A DNA stretch of 64,000 bases from Rhypophila decipiens (Eukaryota; Ascomycota; Sordariomycetes; Sordariales; Naviculisporaceae), in NCBI GenBank assembly GCA_033297075.1, contig MU858105.1, positions 62,001 through 126,000 on the forward strand, written 5' to 3'. Made by a program: the position numbers and the translations under genes. Positions within the stretch are counted from its first letter, which is position 1; each line of letters starts with the position of its first letter. Of the stretch, positions 54,220-64,000 are shown one piece after another. The notes under the pieces are model-generated. The model saw only the letters and a program-made list of their open reading frames with translations, did no database searches and was not told the origin of the DNA.

Positions 54220-55305
54220 ATGGCGTCTCCGTCTCGAATGACCCCCACATATGATATAAGCTACCTGTCCCCTGCCAGTGGTACATTTCAGCCACCGCAA
54301 TATATCAATCCCGAGTCTCTAAACTCCACACATCCAGACCCAGCAGGGTGGCGCTATCCTTCTGATTCTACCGGTACCCAGTCGTTTGGGTTCGGCGTTG
54401 GAGGTTACGGGCTCACCACGTTTCCTGAGTCAGATTGCCCAGACTCGAGCTATTTCTCGGAAGCTACGTCATCCGCGCCCTTCACGTCTCCTGACGTCCT
54501 TTCGGGCTATGGTTCTGTATCACCCGGAGACTTGGCTGGAAACGCCGTCGCCAACTTTTATGATTACGAGATCTTGTTCCCAATCCCCACGAGTGCTGGG
54601 CCTGCAAGTCCTGGGTCTGGGCCTGAACCGGAATCATGCTCTTCATCGCCCACGGAGATTTACCATGGGCAGCCTCTTGGCCTTCCTACAGGGGATCCCA
54701 CCTATGTTTCTGGTATGTCTCCAGAATCAAAATCTATGCGTGGACCCACCCTCATGCCGAAAAGACGGGTTTCTCCTTCCTCTTCAGGGATGGCCCGGCC
54801 ACGAGGTTCAGTGCTTGAGATGTCGGGTGACAACCCTGTCGATGGCGGGACCGGCAGTAAGATCCAGCTTCGCACCGCATTTCGCAAGGCAAAGACCAAA
54901 CGTCAACCATCCCAGTCTTCGGCCGCATCTGGAAAAAGGTCCGGACCTGAAGAAGAGGAAGACCAGGACGAGGCGCTCACCGGGGAGGAACGCAGAGCTA
55001 GAAACAGCCACAACATTGTCGAGAAGCAGTATCGTAATCGACTGAACGCCCAATTTGTGCAGCTTCTCGCAATCCTCCCTGCCGAGCAGCGGAATGGGAC
55101 CTCAGACAATAGCAGCACCTCAGACAACCCGGCTCGGGAGGAGAAGAGGGTCAGCAAGGCTGACGTGTTGGATATAGCTTCGAGGAGAATCAAGGCTCTG
55201 GAAGAGGAAACGGCTAGACTTGAGGGAGAGCATAACACGCTGATGAGTAGCGTGGATGCTATGAAGAGCACTGTTATGGGTCGGGGATTGCGAAATATGG
55301 AGTAG
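54220..55305 (+). CDS. SREBP-type bHLH transcription factor 1
   Basis: A single exon encodes 361 aa. The first 250 residues are Ser/Pro/Gly-rich and probably an activation region. The bHLH domain is at about residues 258-335: basic region and helix 1 ERRARNSHNIVEKQYRNRLN then AQFVQLLAILPAEQRNG, loop STSDNPAREEKRVSKA, and helix 2 ADVLDIASRRIKALEEETAR. The tyrosine in EKQYRNRLN replaces the arginine of classical bHLH proteins; this is the mark of SREBP-type factors, which can bind sterol-regulatory elements as well as E-boxes. No transmembrane segments follow, so unlike SREBP/SrbA it would not need proteolytic release. It is soluble, like the short fungal SREBP-like HLH proteins. A paralogue lies 2 kb downstream on the same strand. 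Confidence 0.88.
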   Translation: MASPSRMTPTYDISYLSPASGTFQPPQYINPESLNSTHPDPAGWRYPSDSTGTQSFGFGVGGYGLTTFPESDCPDSSYFSEATSSAPFTSPDVLSGYGSVSPGDLAGNAVANFYDYEILFPIPTSAGPASPGSGPEPESCSSSPTEIYHGQPLGLPTGDPTYVSGMSPESKSMRGPTLMPKRRVSPSSSGMARPRGSVLEMSGDNPVDGGTGSKIQLRTAFRKAKTKRQPSQSSAASGKRSGPEEEEDQDEALTGEERRARNSHNIVEKQYRNRLNAQFVQLLAILPAEQRNGTSDNSSTSDNPAREEKRVSKADVLDIASRRIKALEEETARLEGEHNTLMSSVDAMKSTVMGRGLRNME

Positions 55306-57360
55306 CCCCAGCAACCAACCAGACAAACTCTTCTGGAGAAGGAGACATCATGCGTATAAAATTGAGGTGGGCAAGACTTAATCAGGTACTACTATACTTA
55401 ACTTTTATAACATCTCGACGTGACTTGGACAGTATTAGCGAAAGTTTTGGGGGGTACAGATAGAAAAAGTACAAGAAAAAAAGGATGTATGACATGGCAT
55501 CATCTTGGCCTTGGCTGTGAATATCGACTTGTGAGCAGATAATGCCATCCCCGTTCCTTTATCCAAAATGACTACCCCGACGCTTTGGTCGAAGACAGCT
55601 GGTATGCCATGCCGGACGACACGAGACATCCTTTTGGGACTATTGGTGACGTCTTCCATGGTTCGCAGTGGTGGCTGTCTCTTGACCGCCCCGGATGAGA
55701 TCCCTGACTACCACGAGGGCGTCGTCTCCACGGGCGTGGTCTCGGGAAGGTGCACACCCCCAGTATAATACCTGGGACTTGTTGAGCTCTGGGGAAGTTC
55801 AGGCTGCCCCGTATGCCCAATCAGATGGATACCATTCGACCGAATCTCAAGAATTGGCGTCCAGGGTCCAGACGGTACAGGTGTGCAGGGGTCATGTCCA
55901 AGGGGCACCTTCCCTCCTGTTCCCGCCAATTTGGATCCGAGATTCTCCTGCTGGAAATCCAGATGCCAAGACAAGTCCCGATCGCCGACTCTTCAAAGCC
56001 CTAACGGGTCCTTCCCGACATCGTGGATGTTATCCCGAAAGGGACCCTGCCATGCTGCACACTAATTACGGATGTCTTCGATCCCTCTTCCTAAATCTCA
56101 GCCCCCCCAACTATTGGTCTTTGCCCGACAACTAGCTTCGGTCTTGTTCACTAATCGTTCAACCAGTAGCACCTTGGCCGAGTCTTTGAAACTTTGTTGA
56201 ACAAGATATAGTAAGTCTAGCAAAGCGTTTGCTCATGAAGTGATATTCTGGCAGCTGGGTGTCTCACTTCCTGCAGCCGGGAAGTGGCACAGGCAGGAAT
56301 CGACAACCAGGGCGTCCTATGGCCCCCCTGTCCTGGACGCCACGATGTCGGGACATGCATCGGTATTAGCCGCATGGCCTGACTCCGAACGCGAATGGGA
56401 CGATGGCCGACTCTTCCCCCAATTGGTTTAGGGGCATCGACCAATCACCAATGGCTGCCAACGTAGGGTCGATGTGAGTTGACTTCCGACTTCCAACCAA
56501 GTACGAAAATTCACGATGGCGGCCCGAGGGTGGCCTCTGTTGCGCGCACAATATCCCTGGGACTGGGGTTGCAGCAACTCCCACCGTCCAGCTAACCTAG
56601 ACCCATAGTATCGCCAAAATGAGGAGTCTGGCAGAGTAATCTGGGCTTGCTCCAAGGTCTGTCATGTCTCACATCGTGAAATTTCTTTCTATGGATCTAG
56701 GACGAATAGGTAACCTTGGACCTAGCTCCGATGCCCACACGGCCTTCATTCTCGGGGCGTCTTCCTCATCTTGGACATGAGTGCAGGCCAGCACTTGCGT
56801 TGGCAAAACATCCATCGTGGAACTGCAAATTTGTATCACAAGAAAGGGAAAAGATTCTGATATATATATAAAGATTCGGTAGCCCATGTAGCTAGCTGCC
56901 CATGATGCCGCCCCTAGATCGCCGTCAAGGGACTCCTCTCCCAGCCTTAACCCTACTAGTGCACCTTGACCACAACAAGATACCGGAGCGTTGCCTCCGG
57001 CTGACCGACCTTGGGCCATGATTCATTCCCACTCTGCAAGCCTCAGTGTCCATCACGAGAACTTGGCCAAATCAAAGGTAAAGTTCCCATCCCGTTTTCT
57101 TTGCTCCGTCAGAGGCTGGCAATGGGTCGTGCTTTGGCTGGTTTCAGGGACTGGATTCCATCATCAATGGAAACTTGGCACTAGCTTTACAAAATCAAGT
57201 TATACGCATGCACTCACCCGGTCAATGCTTCACCTGGTGGTACACACCTGAGTGTGTGCCTATTGGGCCGGCGTGGTATTGCATGACGTCTCAGTGGCCT
57301 GATAATACGTTAAGAGATGGAGGTCATGTTTAGTCGACGTATCAGCTGACATGCCAACAG
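55306..57360. other. Intergenic between the two bHLH genes
   Basis: About 2 kb; it must contain the unresolved first exon of bHLH gene 2, probably near its right end. TATATATATAAAG at about 56860 is a possible TATA element. The other frames show no motifs. Confidence 0.4.
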
Positions 57361-58620
57361 TCCTTCTCGCTTTACCCCCCGAACTCTGTATTAGACCCGC
57401 CCAACTCTGGGTCTCGAGGGTCTCATCACTCTTACTTTCCAACCCCCTCCATATCACCCACTGCGACGGCAAGCGACATCGCAAACACCCCGACAACATC
57501 AGAGCCAAGCACGTATAGCGCCTACGGTCTCGACTATGACAATCCACAAACAAACTTAGGCCAGTGGACCGAAGGCAACCATGGAGTAGATTTGCATCCG
57601 GCAGTTCCATGTCCTGGCTCGGAGTCAGGGCCGCCGTTTTTCGCCGCCCTCGCGCCAGCCTCGTTGCCGACGTCCGCGCTCCACTGCTTTGACCACTCGC
57701 ATCGAAAATGCGGACAGCAACTCTTCACTGGGCAGAATATCCAGACATCGCAATTGTGGCCTCAGGGCGTCCCTGGCTACCCACCTCAGCCAGAGAACCC
57801 CGCCGCAGTGTTTCACTACCACTCCAGCCCGCTCATAGCAAACTACTTGGATCCCCTCGTCGGTTCTAGTTACGATTCAGCCGGATTTAGCGATCAGGAC
57901 GCCAGGCAAGATATAACGGGCAAGATGGAGACATTGAGGAAAAGGCGCCATAACGCATCGACAGAGAGCAGCACCGATCAGAGGCAGACGAAGCCGAGGT
58001 TAACAGAAGGATCTGGACGAAAGGGAACTGGGACACCAAGGATCAACACACGTTCCGAAAATGCCACTTCAGGGACCAACTGGATATCAAAAAAGGGCAG
58101 AAAGGATACTGTCGTCACCATTGGCGCAAGCGGGATGCTCTCACCAACCTCGCCCTTCATGCGTTCAGACACCCAGGACGACACCGAAGGAAGCCCCCAG
58201 GATGGAACCACGTACTCGGATCAAGAGGGCAGCTTTGACGGTGAGGGAGGCGGTGGTCGGGATACGGCGCGACTGAAACACAACAAGGTGGAACGCAAGT
58301 ATCGGAACAGACTCAATACTCACTTCGAGCAGCTCCTTGGCGTATTACCCCCGGCGGGCGCCAGCAAAGCCAACAGCCAGCCGATGGCGCCACCGACACT
58401 TTCAAACACCAGCACGACACGAAAAGCCCGCGAGCACAAGGCATCATCGCGGAAAGATCGAGAGAGAAAGGTCAGCAAGTCGGAGGTGCTCGACCGTGCT
58501 CGGGTGTACATCCAGTCCCTGGAGAACCAGCACGAACGGCTGATAGCGGAGCGGAAAGAACTGCTTCAGGTGTGGGAGGAATATGGGAGGTCTGTGCAGG
58601 GGGGGCTACCAACACGGTGA
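57361..58620 (+). CDS. SREBP-type bHLH transcription factor 2 (first exon unresolved)
   Basis: The last and main exon begins after the acceptor CATGCCAACAG at 57360 (CTGAC branch 13 bases before) and runs to the stop at 58620; 419 codons are seen. No ATG lies near its start, so a short upstream exon must exist. Candidate ATGs at 57209, 57220 and 57283 did not give a convincing phase-0 donor. The first 220 residues are Ser/Pro/Thr-rich (SFSLYPPNSVLDPPNSGSRG). The bHLH domain is TARLKHNKVERKYRNRLNTH, FEQLLGVLPPAG, a long Ser/Thr/Lys loop, then RKVSKSEVLDRARVYIQSLE. The ERKYRNRLN tyrosine again marks the SREBP type. Similarity to gene 1 (VEKQYRNRLNAQF versus VERKYRNRLNTHF; VSKADVLD versus VSKSEVLD) indicates a tandem duplication followed by divergence. 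No membrane segment is seen. Confidence 0.82.
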   Translation, partial: SFSLYPPNSVLDPPNSGSRGSHHSYFPTPSISPTATASDIANTPTTSEPSTYSAYGLDYDNPQTNLGQWTEGNHGVDLHPAVPCPGSESGPPFFAALAPASLPTSALHCFDHSHRKCGQQLFTGQNIQTSQLWPQGVPGYPPQPENPAAVFHYHSSPLIANYLDPLVGSSYDSAGFSDQDARQDITGKMETLRKRRHNASTESSTDQRQTKPRLTEGSGRKGTGTPRINTRSENATSGTNWISKKGRKDTVVTIGASGMLSPTSPFMRSDTQDDTEGSPQDGTTYSDQEGSFDGEGGGGRDTARLKHNKVERKYRNRLNTHFEQLLGVLPPAGASKANSQPMAPPTLSNTSTTRKAREHKASSRKDRERKVSKSEVLDRARVYIQSLENQHERLIAERKELLQVWEEYGRSVQGGLPTR

Positions 58621-60979
58621 TTTCGCATTAGGAGATGTGTTTAGAATTTTTGCCGGCTTTCTTTTCTGATCCTCTGGTATCAAGTTATGCTGATGATGTT
58701 TTGGGTTTAATTTCATTTCATCACCATCACCTCCTTGTTCTCTGGCTTTCGTCTTGGGCGCCCTTCTCGACCATGGCGACTTGCAGTTTAACCTCATCAT
58801 GTCTCACTTTATCATTAGACTGTTTAACACTCTTTTCTCTCCCGTTGGGTAATACCAAACACTTCAAAGGGCTTGAAGATACAAAACGGGCAAGAAATTC
58901 ATTACTAGACAATCATTTATTAGAACTCAGTTCCTTTACATAAGATCATTTGATTTCTGATTCCAGTAATCTCACTAGTATGTTATAATCTTGTTTCTCT
59001 CTGCCTTCATGTTCTTGCCTGCTAGTTTCGTTTAGAAAGATTCGCTTGTATTAATTTGGTACCGATGCCATGTCATGTCATGTGGGCATTCCTTTGGACA
59101 TGGTTCATGTTGGGAAAGAGCATTTCGGCGATAGAACTGACGTAAGATGGCCATTATATTGTGGAAGGTTGTCAGGTCCTCAAGCCAGATTCCACGGAAG
59201 CTTGTTCCATACCGTATCCCAGGGCAGGAAGGCCCTGTATGAGAGCCCGGACCTGCAATAAACTGCTCGAACCGCCGAGGAAAGGTCCCCGACCCAGCTC
59301 AGCTTGAAGGAGCGCGAAATCCAACACCCCAAGTCCAGGCCAAGCTCGTTATTATTGAGCAGCTTCCGAAGTTTTGTCTCCCCATTACCCACGACCACAG
59401 ACATCCTCCAGACCATACCACAGCCTCTATGGCCCTTTGTCCATCCCTCTCTACACGAGATTTATACAATAACTACCACAGCCATCAAACCACATCATCA
59501 TTTTCGCTCCCAACTCCAATGGGTCCATCAGTTCATCCGGATCAACCTTTACCTCGCAATTCTGACGCTCCGCATCGGTCGGAACCATCAGCATTATCAG
59601 CCCTTGTTACAGTGAGGTTTCTCTCAAAAGAATGGGATTTCAAGAGTCATTGGACACCATGTAGGTTACTAGATCACCCGCAATCGCAGATCACATGCTG
59701 ACACGGCCGCCTAAGGCCCATAGCCCGCGGTTTTACCTCCTACGGAGCTACATCAAGTCTACCCTGCATCGGTCGCAGTCAGCAGCAATGTCATCAGACT
59801 CATCACAGCTGTTCGAGCGGCCTTTGTCCATAGCCAACATCTGAAAAGCCGATTTCAAGCCTTTTATTTTCAAATTCCTGCAACTTCAAATCACGTCATA
59901 TTCTCGACTCCATCCATTTCTTCCGAGCTGTTCCATCTCCGTCAAGTCCTCACCCGCCATACAGTCACCGCATTAAGGCCTCATCGCATTATCGAATCCG
60001 TCCGCCTTTAACCGGCCCTGTATTCGAGTCTTCCTAGCTTCAACCAATATCATCCTTCCGCTACCGCACTTTCGTCGAATAATCCAATCCTCGAGCCAAA
60101 CCGTGTCCCCCAAGGCCGTTTCATCTTCAAATCCGTCCATATTCAAGCTGTCCCACATTCAAGCCACCAAACATGCTTCAAGCCAGCCCGACTCTGCGTC
60201 AAATCATATGACTAGAGCCATCTCGATTCCGCCTCAACGCGTCTTTCTTGGCCTTGGCCTCTCTGAGCCATCTTCTCCACTCCGCGCCACCTTCTCACAC
60301 GCGAGAAAATACCACCGCGTCAAACCTACGATACCAAATACGGTATCTCGGCTCTCCACCTTGCTGTCTGCGTCATAGAATCTCCGCGATCCTGGCTCAG
60401 TCATACCATCTCTGCTACGCTGTCTCTGCCACGCTGTCTTCATTATATCATCTCCGCTATGCTGTCTGCCTGTTGCTGCTCTGTAAGTCCATCCCTTCCT
60501 CCACAAGTTGGTCTCAGGTGCGCATCCAAGATGCTTTTTCTTTTTTTCTTTTTTCTAATCTTGAAGAAACCCATACACTTTTCTATTCTCTGAACATGCC
60601 CTCTTTTCTCTTCTTCGTTCTCTGAACCTCTATTCCTGGATTACTCAATATTGATTCGAAGTAAATGTCCAGCTGGCACATTCTGGCTCCTCTTTCAACT
60701 CGTATGAACGTATCTAAGCAAGGTTTTCTCAGCTACGAGCCTCTCGTTCACCTGAAAATTAACCTTTCCACCAAAACTTGTCAATGGAGCTTGATCAAAC
60801 CTTGTCCTTCACTCACATGACGCCTCCACCTGGCTACAAGCACCACAAAAGAAACCCTCAAAGCACACAAAATTGCACCGGCAACGTATCCCGAATCTTG
60901 CGGTCCAATCCTCAAATCTCTCTACTCATCCATCATTGGGCCACCCACCTCCGTCGCCTTCAGTATCCTTGGGGAAAAT
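58621..60979. other. Intergenic, pyrimidine-rich, with a short tandem repeat
   Basis: No supported gene. The region 59900-60650 is C/T-rich on the plus strand and contains a degenerate tandem repeat at 60402-60470. The small frames here are low-complexity. Confidence 0.4.
60402..60470 (+). repeat. Degenerate short tandem repeat
   Basis: Three related units: ACCATCTCTGCTACGCTGTC, CTCTGCCACGCTGTCTTC and ATCATCTCCGCTATGCTGTC. The shared core is CTCYGCYAYGCTGTCT. The copy number is low and the units differ, so this is a weak call. Confidence 0.5.
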
Positions 60980-62062
60980 ATGGAAACAGTCATGGGGCGA
61001 ATCGGAACCTGGATCAGAAAAATCTGGGATTCGCACCGTTGTTGTCCCCGTTGTTGTCCGGGCCACGACCAGTCTGAAATATGGTCACTGGAGACAATGT
61101 CACGGTATGAGCCAACCCTGATCTCAATTCACTTCACACTCAATAAGCCGGTCGCAAAGCCAGCCGGTACTCTAGTCGACAAGTCAGAAGGCAATTACGC
61201 TACTGGATGTGCTGCATCTCGCCACATTGGAGTCCAGGTGGTGTCGGTCCTTGATGAGGATGACACAGCAGCAGGCGTAATAGCCAAAGGTCTTGCTCAG
61301 CTTGGGCAGGCCAGGAGAATTCTGCAAGACTTGGAGATTGAGGAGCCTACAACACTCATGGCCGGCCCAATAGCAGGCACCGTCATCCATCTCATCAACA
61401 TCATGGCAAAAGTACATGACGACCACAAACCAAGAAGAGTCCAGGCTCACCACGTCTTCGCGACTAGAACGGGAGTCGCCAGCTATATCAACATCAGAAA
61501 CCTCATTATGGCTCGCTACAAATACAGTCTAACCTACGACGATAGAAAACCGGGGACTGCGGTGGATCACATCTTCACTGCCTGTATCTATCTTGGAATG
61601 GCCATCCTTGTCACGCCAGGCCCCTACTCTGAGCATCTCGCCATTGGACTTGCTTATCTTGTGCGACAGACTGCCAACCAATCTTGGCCATGTTTTCCTG
61701 AAGATAATTACGAGGACGCCCTTGAAACAATCTCATACTTTGTTCCAGACATTACTGGTAAAATCAGGCACTCACGCGCCGGACCACTTCCACCATTGCC
61801 AGATCTGCACCCCCCTGTCACCATACTTACAAGTGAAGAGTTGGCCGGACTGGCAAGGGCATTGGCTTCTCGCCAGAGACTTGGGTGTGGGACGGCTTGT
61901 ATGATCGGTCAGGCGGCCAAGATGCTCGGGACTCTCTTTGCACAATCGAGGTGTCATTGTCCATGCCGTCACAACGACTCTCCAGTTTGCTTTTGCAAGC
62001 TTAAGCCACCGAGGCCAGAGGAATACCCGGACCATTGTTGGAGGTTACTGCCCTATTGTTGA
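60980..62062 (+). CDS. Hypothetical protein with cysteine-rich ends
   Basis: I do not recognise this gene. The frame is open for 360 codons from the ATG at 60980, with further possible starts such as MSRYEPTLIS. The N-terminal part has HRCCPRCCPGHD and the C-terminus has RCHCPCRHNDSPVCFCKLKP, ending LPYC. The central 250 residues are ordinary globular-looking sequence with Ala/Gly/Leu-rich helices (DTAAGVIAKGLAQLGQARRI, DHIFTACIYLGMAILVTPGP, SEHLAIGLAYLVRQTANQS). There is no clear signal peptide and no known domain. The long frame and composition make a real gene likely, but introns could be missed at the ends. A minisatellite begins about 185 bases after the stop. It could be a lineage-specific orphan. 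Confidence 0.55.
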   Translation: METVMGRIGTWIRKIWDSHRCCPRCCPGHDQSEIWSLETMSRYEPTLISIHFTLNKPVAKPAGTLVDKSEGNYATGCAASRHIGVQVVSVLDEDDTAAGVIAKGLAQLGQARRILQDLEIEEPTTLMAGPIAGTVIHLINIMAKVHDDHKPRRVQAHHVFATRTGVASYINIRNLIMARYKYSLTYDDRKPGTAVDHIFTACIYLGMAILVTPGPYSEHLAIGLAYLVRQTANQSWPCFPEDNYEDALETISYFVPDITGKIRHSRAGPLPPLPDLHPPVTILTSEELAGLARALASRQRLGCGTACMIGQAAKMLGTLFAQSRCHCPCRHNDSPVCFCKLKPPRPEEYPDHCWRLLPYC

Positions 62063-62246
62063 TGGCCAAGGAATACGGACTGAGATGGGAGACGAGAGCA
62101 TCATAGCGCCCAAGTTTGAATGTACGAAACTCCCGACAGCCTTGCGACTCGATGAGGTTGTCCCAGTCACGTGATTTAGTTCCCGTGTAAGTCAGATTTG
62201 CCATTTGAATCGCCGCCGCTAAAACCTCCGTCTGGCCTTTAATCTA

Positions 62247-62460
62247 GGTATTTATTCGACCCAGTCAAGGCATTTATTCTAGCCAGTCAAGGCCCCTCAT
62301 CTAGTCTAGTCAAGGCATTTATTCCAGCCAGTCAAGGCCTCTTATCTGGTCTAGTCAAGGCATTTATTCGAGCCAGTCGAGGCATTTATTCGATTTAGTT
62401 CAGGCATTTATTCCAGACAGTCAAGGTCTCTCTTCTAGTCCAGTCAAGGCATTTATTCCA
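62247..62460 (+). repeat. Minisatellite with two alternating unit types
   Basis: Nearly ten tandem units. Type A (22 bp) is GGCATTTATTCNAGCCAGTC plus AA; type B (23 bp) is like GGCCTCTTATCTAGTCTAGT plus CAA. The order is A A B A B A A A B A(partial), so A units are interspersed with B units. The array has no long open frame. Confidence 0.9.
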
Positions 62461-64000
62461 ACAAGAGTAGTTACCCGTATACGAGAAGACTGGTGCGTCT
62501 ATATCAGGCGCCTTTGAATAAGACGTTAAGGCCGTGCGTGACACCTCAACCGCGTGGTGATGGCAAAACTTTGGAATCAAGCTTGTATCATTGCATCATC
62601 GAGATGCATGGAGGGTCCCGTCTGGTTCTAATTGCATCATCGGGAGGTGCCGGTGTTAGTGAGCCTGTGCATACCTCGCCCCTTCCGCTAGATATAAGTC
62701 AAAAGTCTCGACTAGACCCTGCAGGCAAATAGCCCACCTTCCTCTTCATTAATGCTCAACGGGCCCCGCTTCTAATGAGCCCTCATTTCCACTGGACTGA
62801 TCACCTAGCCAGGGAATACAGTTGAACCATTTCTTGCCGACAATCACAGCGGCCGTTGATGGTGCCCGAGAGACCCCTCACCATATGACCACTCTCTGCC
62901 AAGACTCAAGAGTTACATTCTATTCAACATACCAGGTTTGGGCACCCACAGCTTATGATTTGACACTATGTGCGTAGCTACAGTGGTAGTCACGCTCTAA
63001 ATTAAGCCCAGTCTCAGTCCCCGCAAGGCTGCTGTGACCCACCCCGTTCATAATGACATCGAGCCAAGACATCATCAAAATAGATTCCTTATCTCACTAG
63101 AACTGTTTTTCTTCTGTTCTCTTTCTTTCTTGTTTTATTCATATTCAATATAATCGGGACAGGGTTCAGTATTTGAGTTTCAGACTTCATGCTAAATGTG
63201 AATGTGAGGTTCATGGCGAAGTGGATGCTTTCTCATTTCTGTGGAAACTAGGAAACAAGACGTCCAAAAGCCGGGATTTGATTGGACGGCTTATAAGGGT
63301 CGTTTGTGTATCAAGGCCAGGTCGGCGATCTAGGTGCAGAGACAGATCGACAACGATTCTTTCTTAATAAAGGGTACTACTCATAACGAATCATAAATCT
63401 GTAATTAGATTTAGGAAACAGTTTGCACAACCCAGTTAACGTCAAGGTTACACAACTTGGTGTGAAGACTAACTCTCAATCGTGCATCGCGAGTTGAATT
63501 TTGATTGCCATCGACGTGGTTATGTCGGTTGGTATTCTTCGACTTCACCAGCCAAGACTCGAACATTTTGATTTCGATGTCTTGGTCCGGCACGGCTTGA
63601 GATCCGCAGTTGACCCAGCCATGGTTGAAGCAATGATGCAGGAGCACGAGGCGAAGGGAAAATACCTTGTTACCGCAGCGATTGAAACGATGTAGATGAT
63701 TCCTTCAGACAATCATTGGCTTCATCGAATGAGCACCCATTAATAACCTATCAAGGATTGTTAAACACGAATTCCCCCGTCCAAGGTTGGCTGTCGTTTT
63801 CTTGCCTGACGCCCCTGCCTTCAGTTCCAGGTTGGGTTTGCACTGGCAGGTACTGAGCTCAACCCAACGGCGAACACCGACCAAAAAGATTTCATTCACT
63901 CCGTCCCAGCCTCTGCCAAGGCCAAAGCCAAAGGGGCAACAGGCCCAAAACAACCCTTTATAAGGACTTGGTTCAACCACATTTCCCAACTGAGAGGGGG
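62461..64000. other. Intergenic to window end, nothing certain
   Basis: Frames of 61-94 codons on both strands lack motifs. The 64-codon plus frame at 63501-63695 (MIAIDVVMSVGILRLHQPRL start) could be the end of a gene with unseen exons, but no acceptor-donor chain was convincing. Confidence 0.35.

Noticed and set aside
1..64000. CRISPR arrays, rRNA genes, telomeric repeats, bacterial-type operons
   Set aside because: None seen. The only tandem arrays are the minisatellites and simple repeats listed, and gene structure is eukaryotic throughout.

Overview
This window looks like a chromosome-internal segment of a filamentous ascomycete (Pezizomycotina, most likely a Sordariomycete; the class is inferred). 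Genes are well spaced. Introns are short (about 50-130 nt) with GTRNGT-type donors and a CTRAC/CTAAC branch motif just before the acceptor. The gene set (CWF19, SSF1, RRP3, GPN1/NPA3, RPC10, HIR3, a ChAP coat adaptor, a Zn2Cys6 regulator, a DUF7053-type protein) is typical of that group. Exon structures were worked out by hand from splice signals, frame continuity and family motifs.

Left part (1-10.6 kb) is the accessory region. It holds a secreted histidine phosphatase cut by the window edge, a coiled-coil protein, a small protein built of Gly/Ala-rich beta-type repeats (3.0-3.6 kb, minus), a broken SesB-like alpha/beta hydrolase whose C-terminal tail carries the same kind of repeat (4.7-6.3 kb), and a five-exon Zn2Cys6 transcription factor (7.8-10.3 kb). 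A second copy of the small repeat protein, with a one-base frameshift, lies at 19.8-20.5 kb on the other strand; part of its 3' flank is duplicated too. Degenerate dispersed repeats accompany these loci. An effector-type hydrolase sharing a short glycine-rich repeat with small companion proteins resembles fungal amyloid-signalling modules. This is the best candidate for an undescribed system here, and it is a hypothesis.

Middle part (11-44 kb) is a housekeeping block: splicing (CWF19), ribosome biogenesis (SSF1, RRP3), RNA polymerase assembly and structure (GPN1/NPA3, RPC10), a HIT hydrolase, an aldo-keto reductase, a ChAP cargo adaptor, the histone regulator HIR3 (2088 aa), a ubiquitin-conjugating enzyme and a TBC Rab-GAP. 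Several genes start with very short coding exons; in HIR3 the first coding exon is apparently only the ATG.

Right part (44-64 kb) is gene-poor: a small acidic nuclear-type protein, a DHCR24-like FAD sterol reductase, two tandem bHLH factors with the SREBP-type tyrosine in the basic region, an unrecognised 360-aa ORF with cysteine-rich ends, and a minisatellite made of two alternating unit types. The sterol reductase is divergent from the two SREBP-type bHLH genes, which suggests a possible regulatory link.
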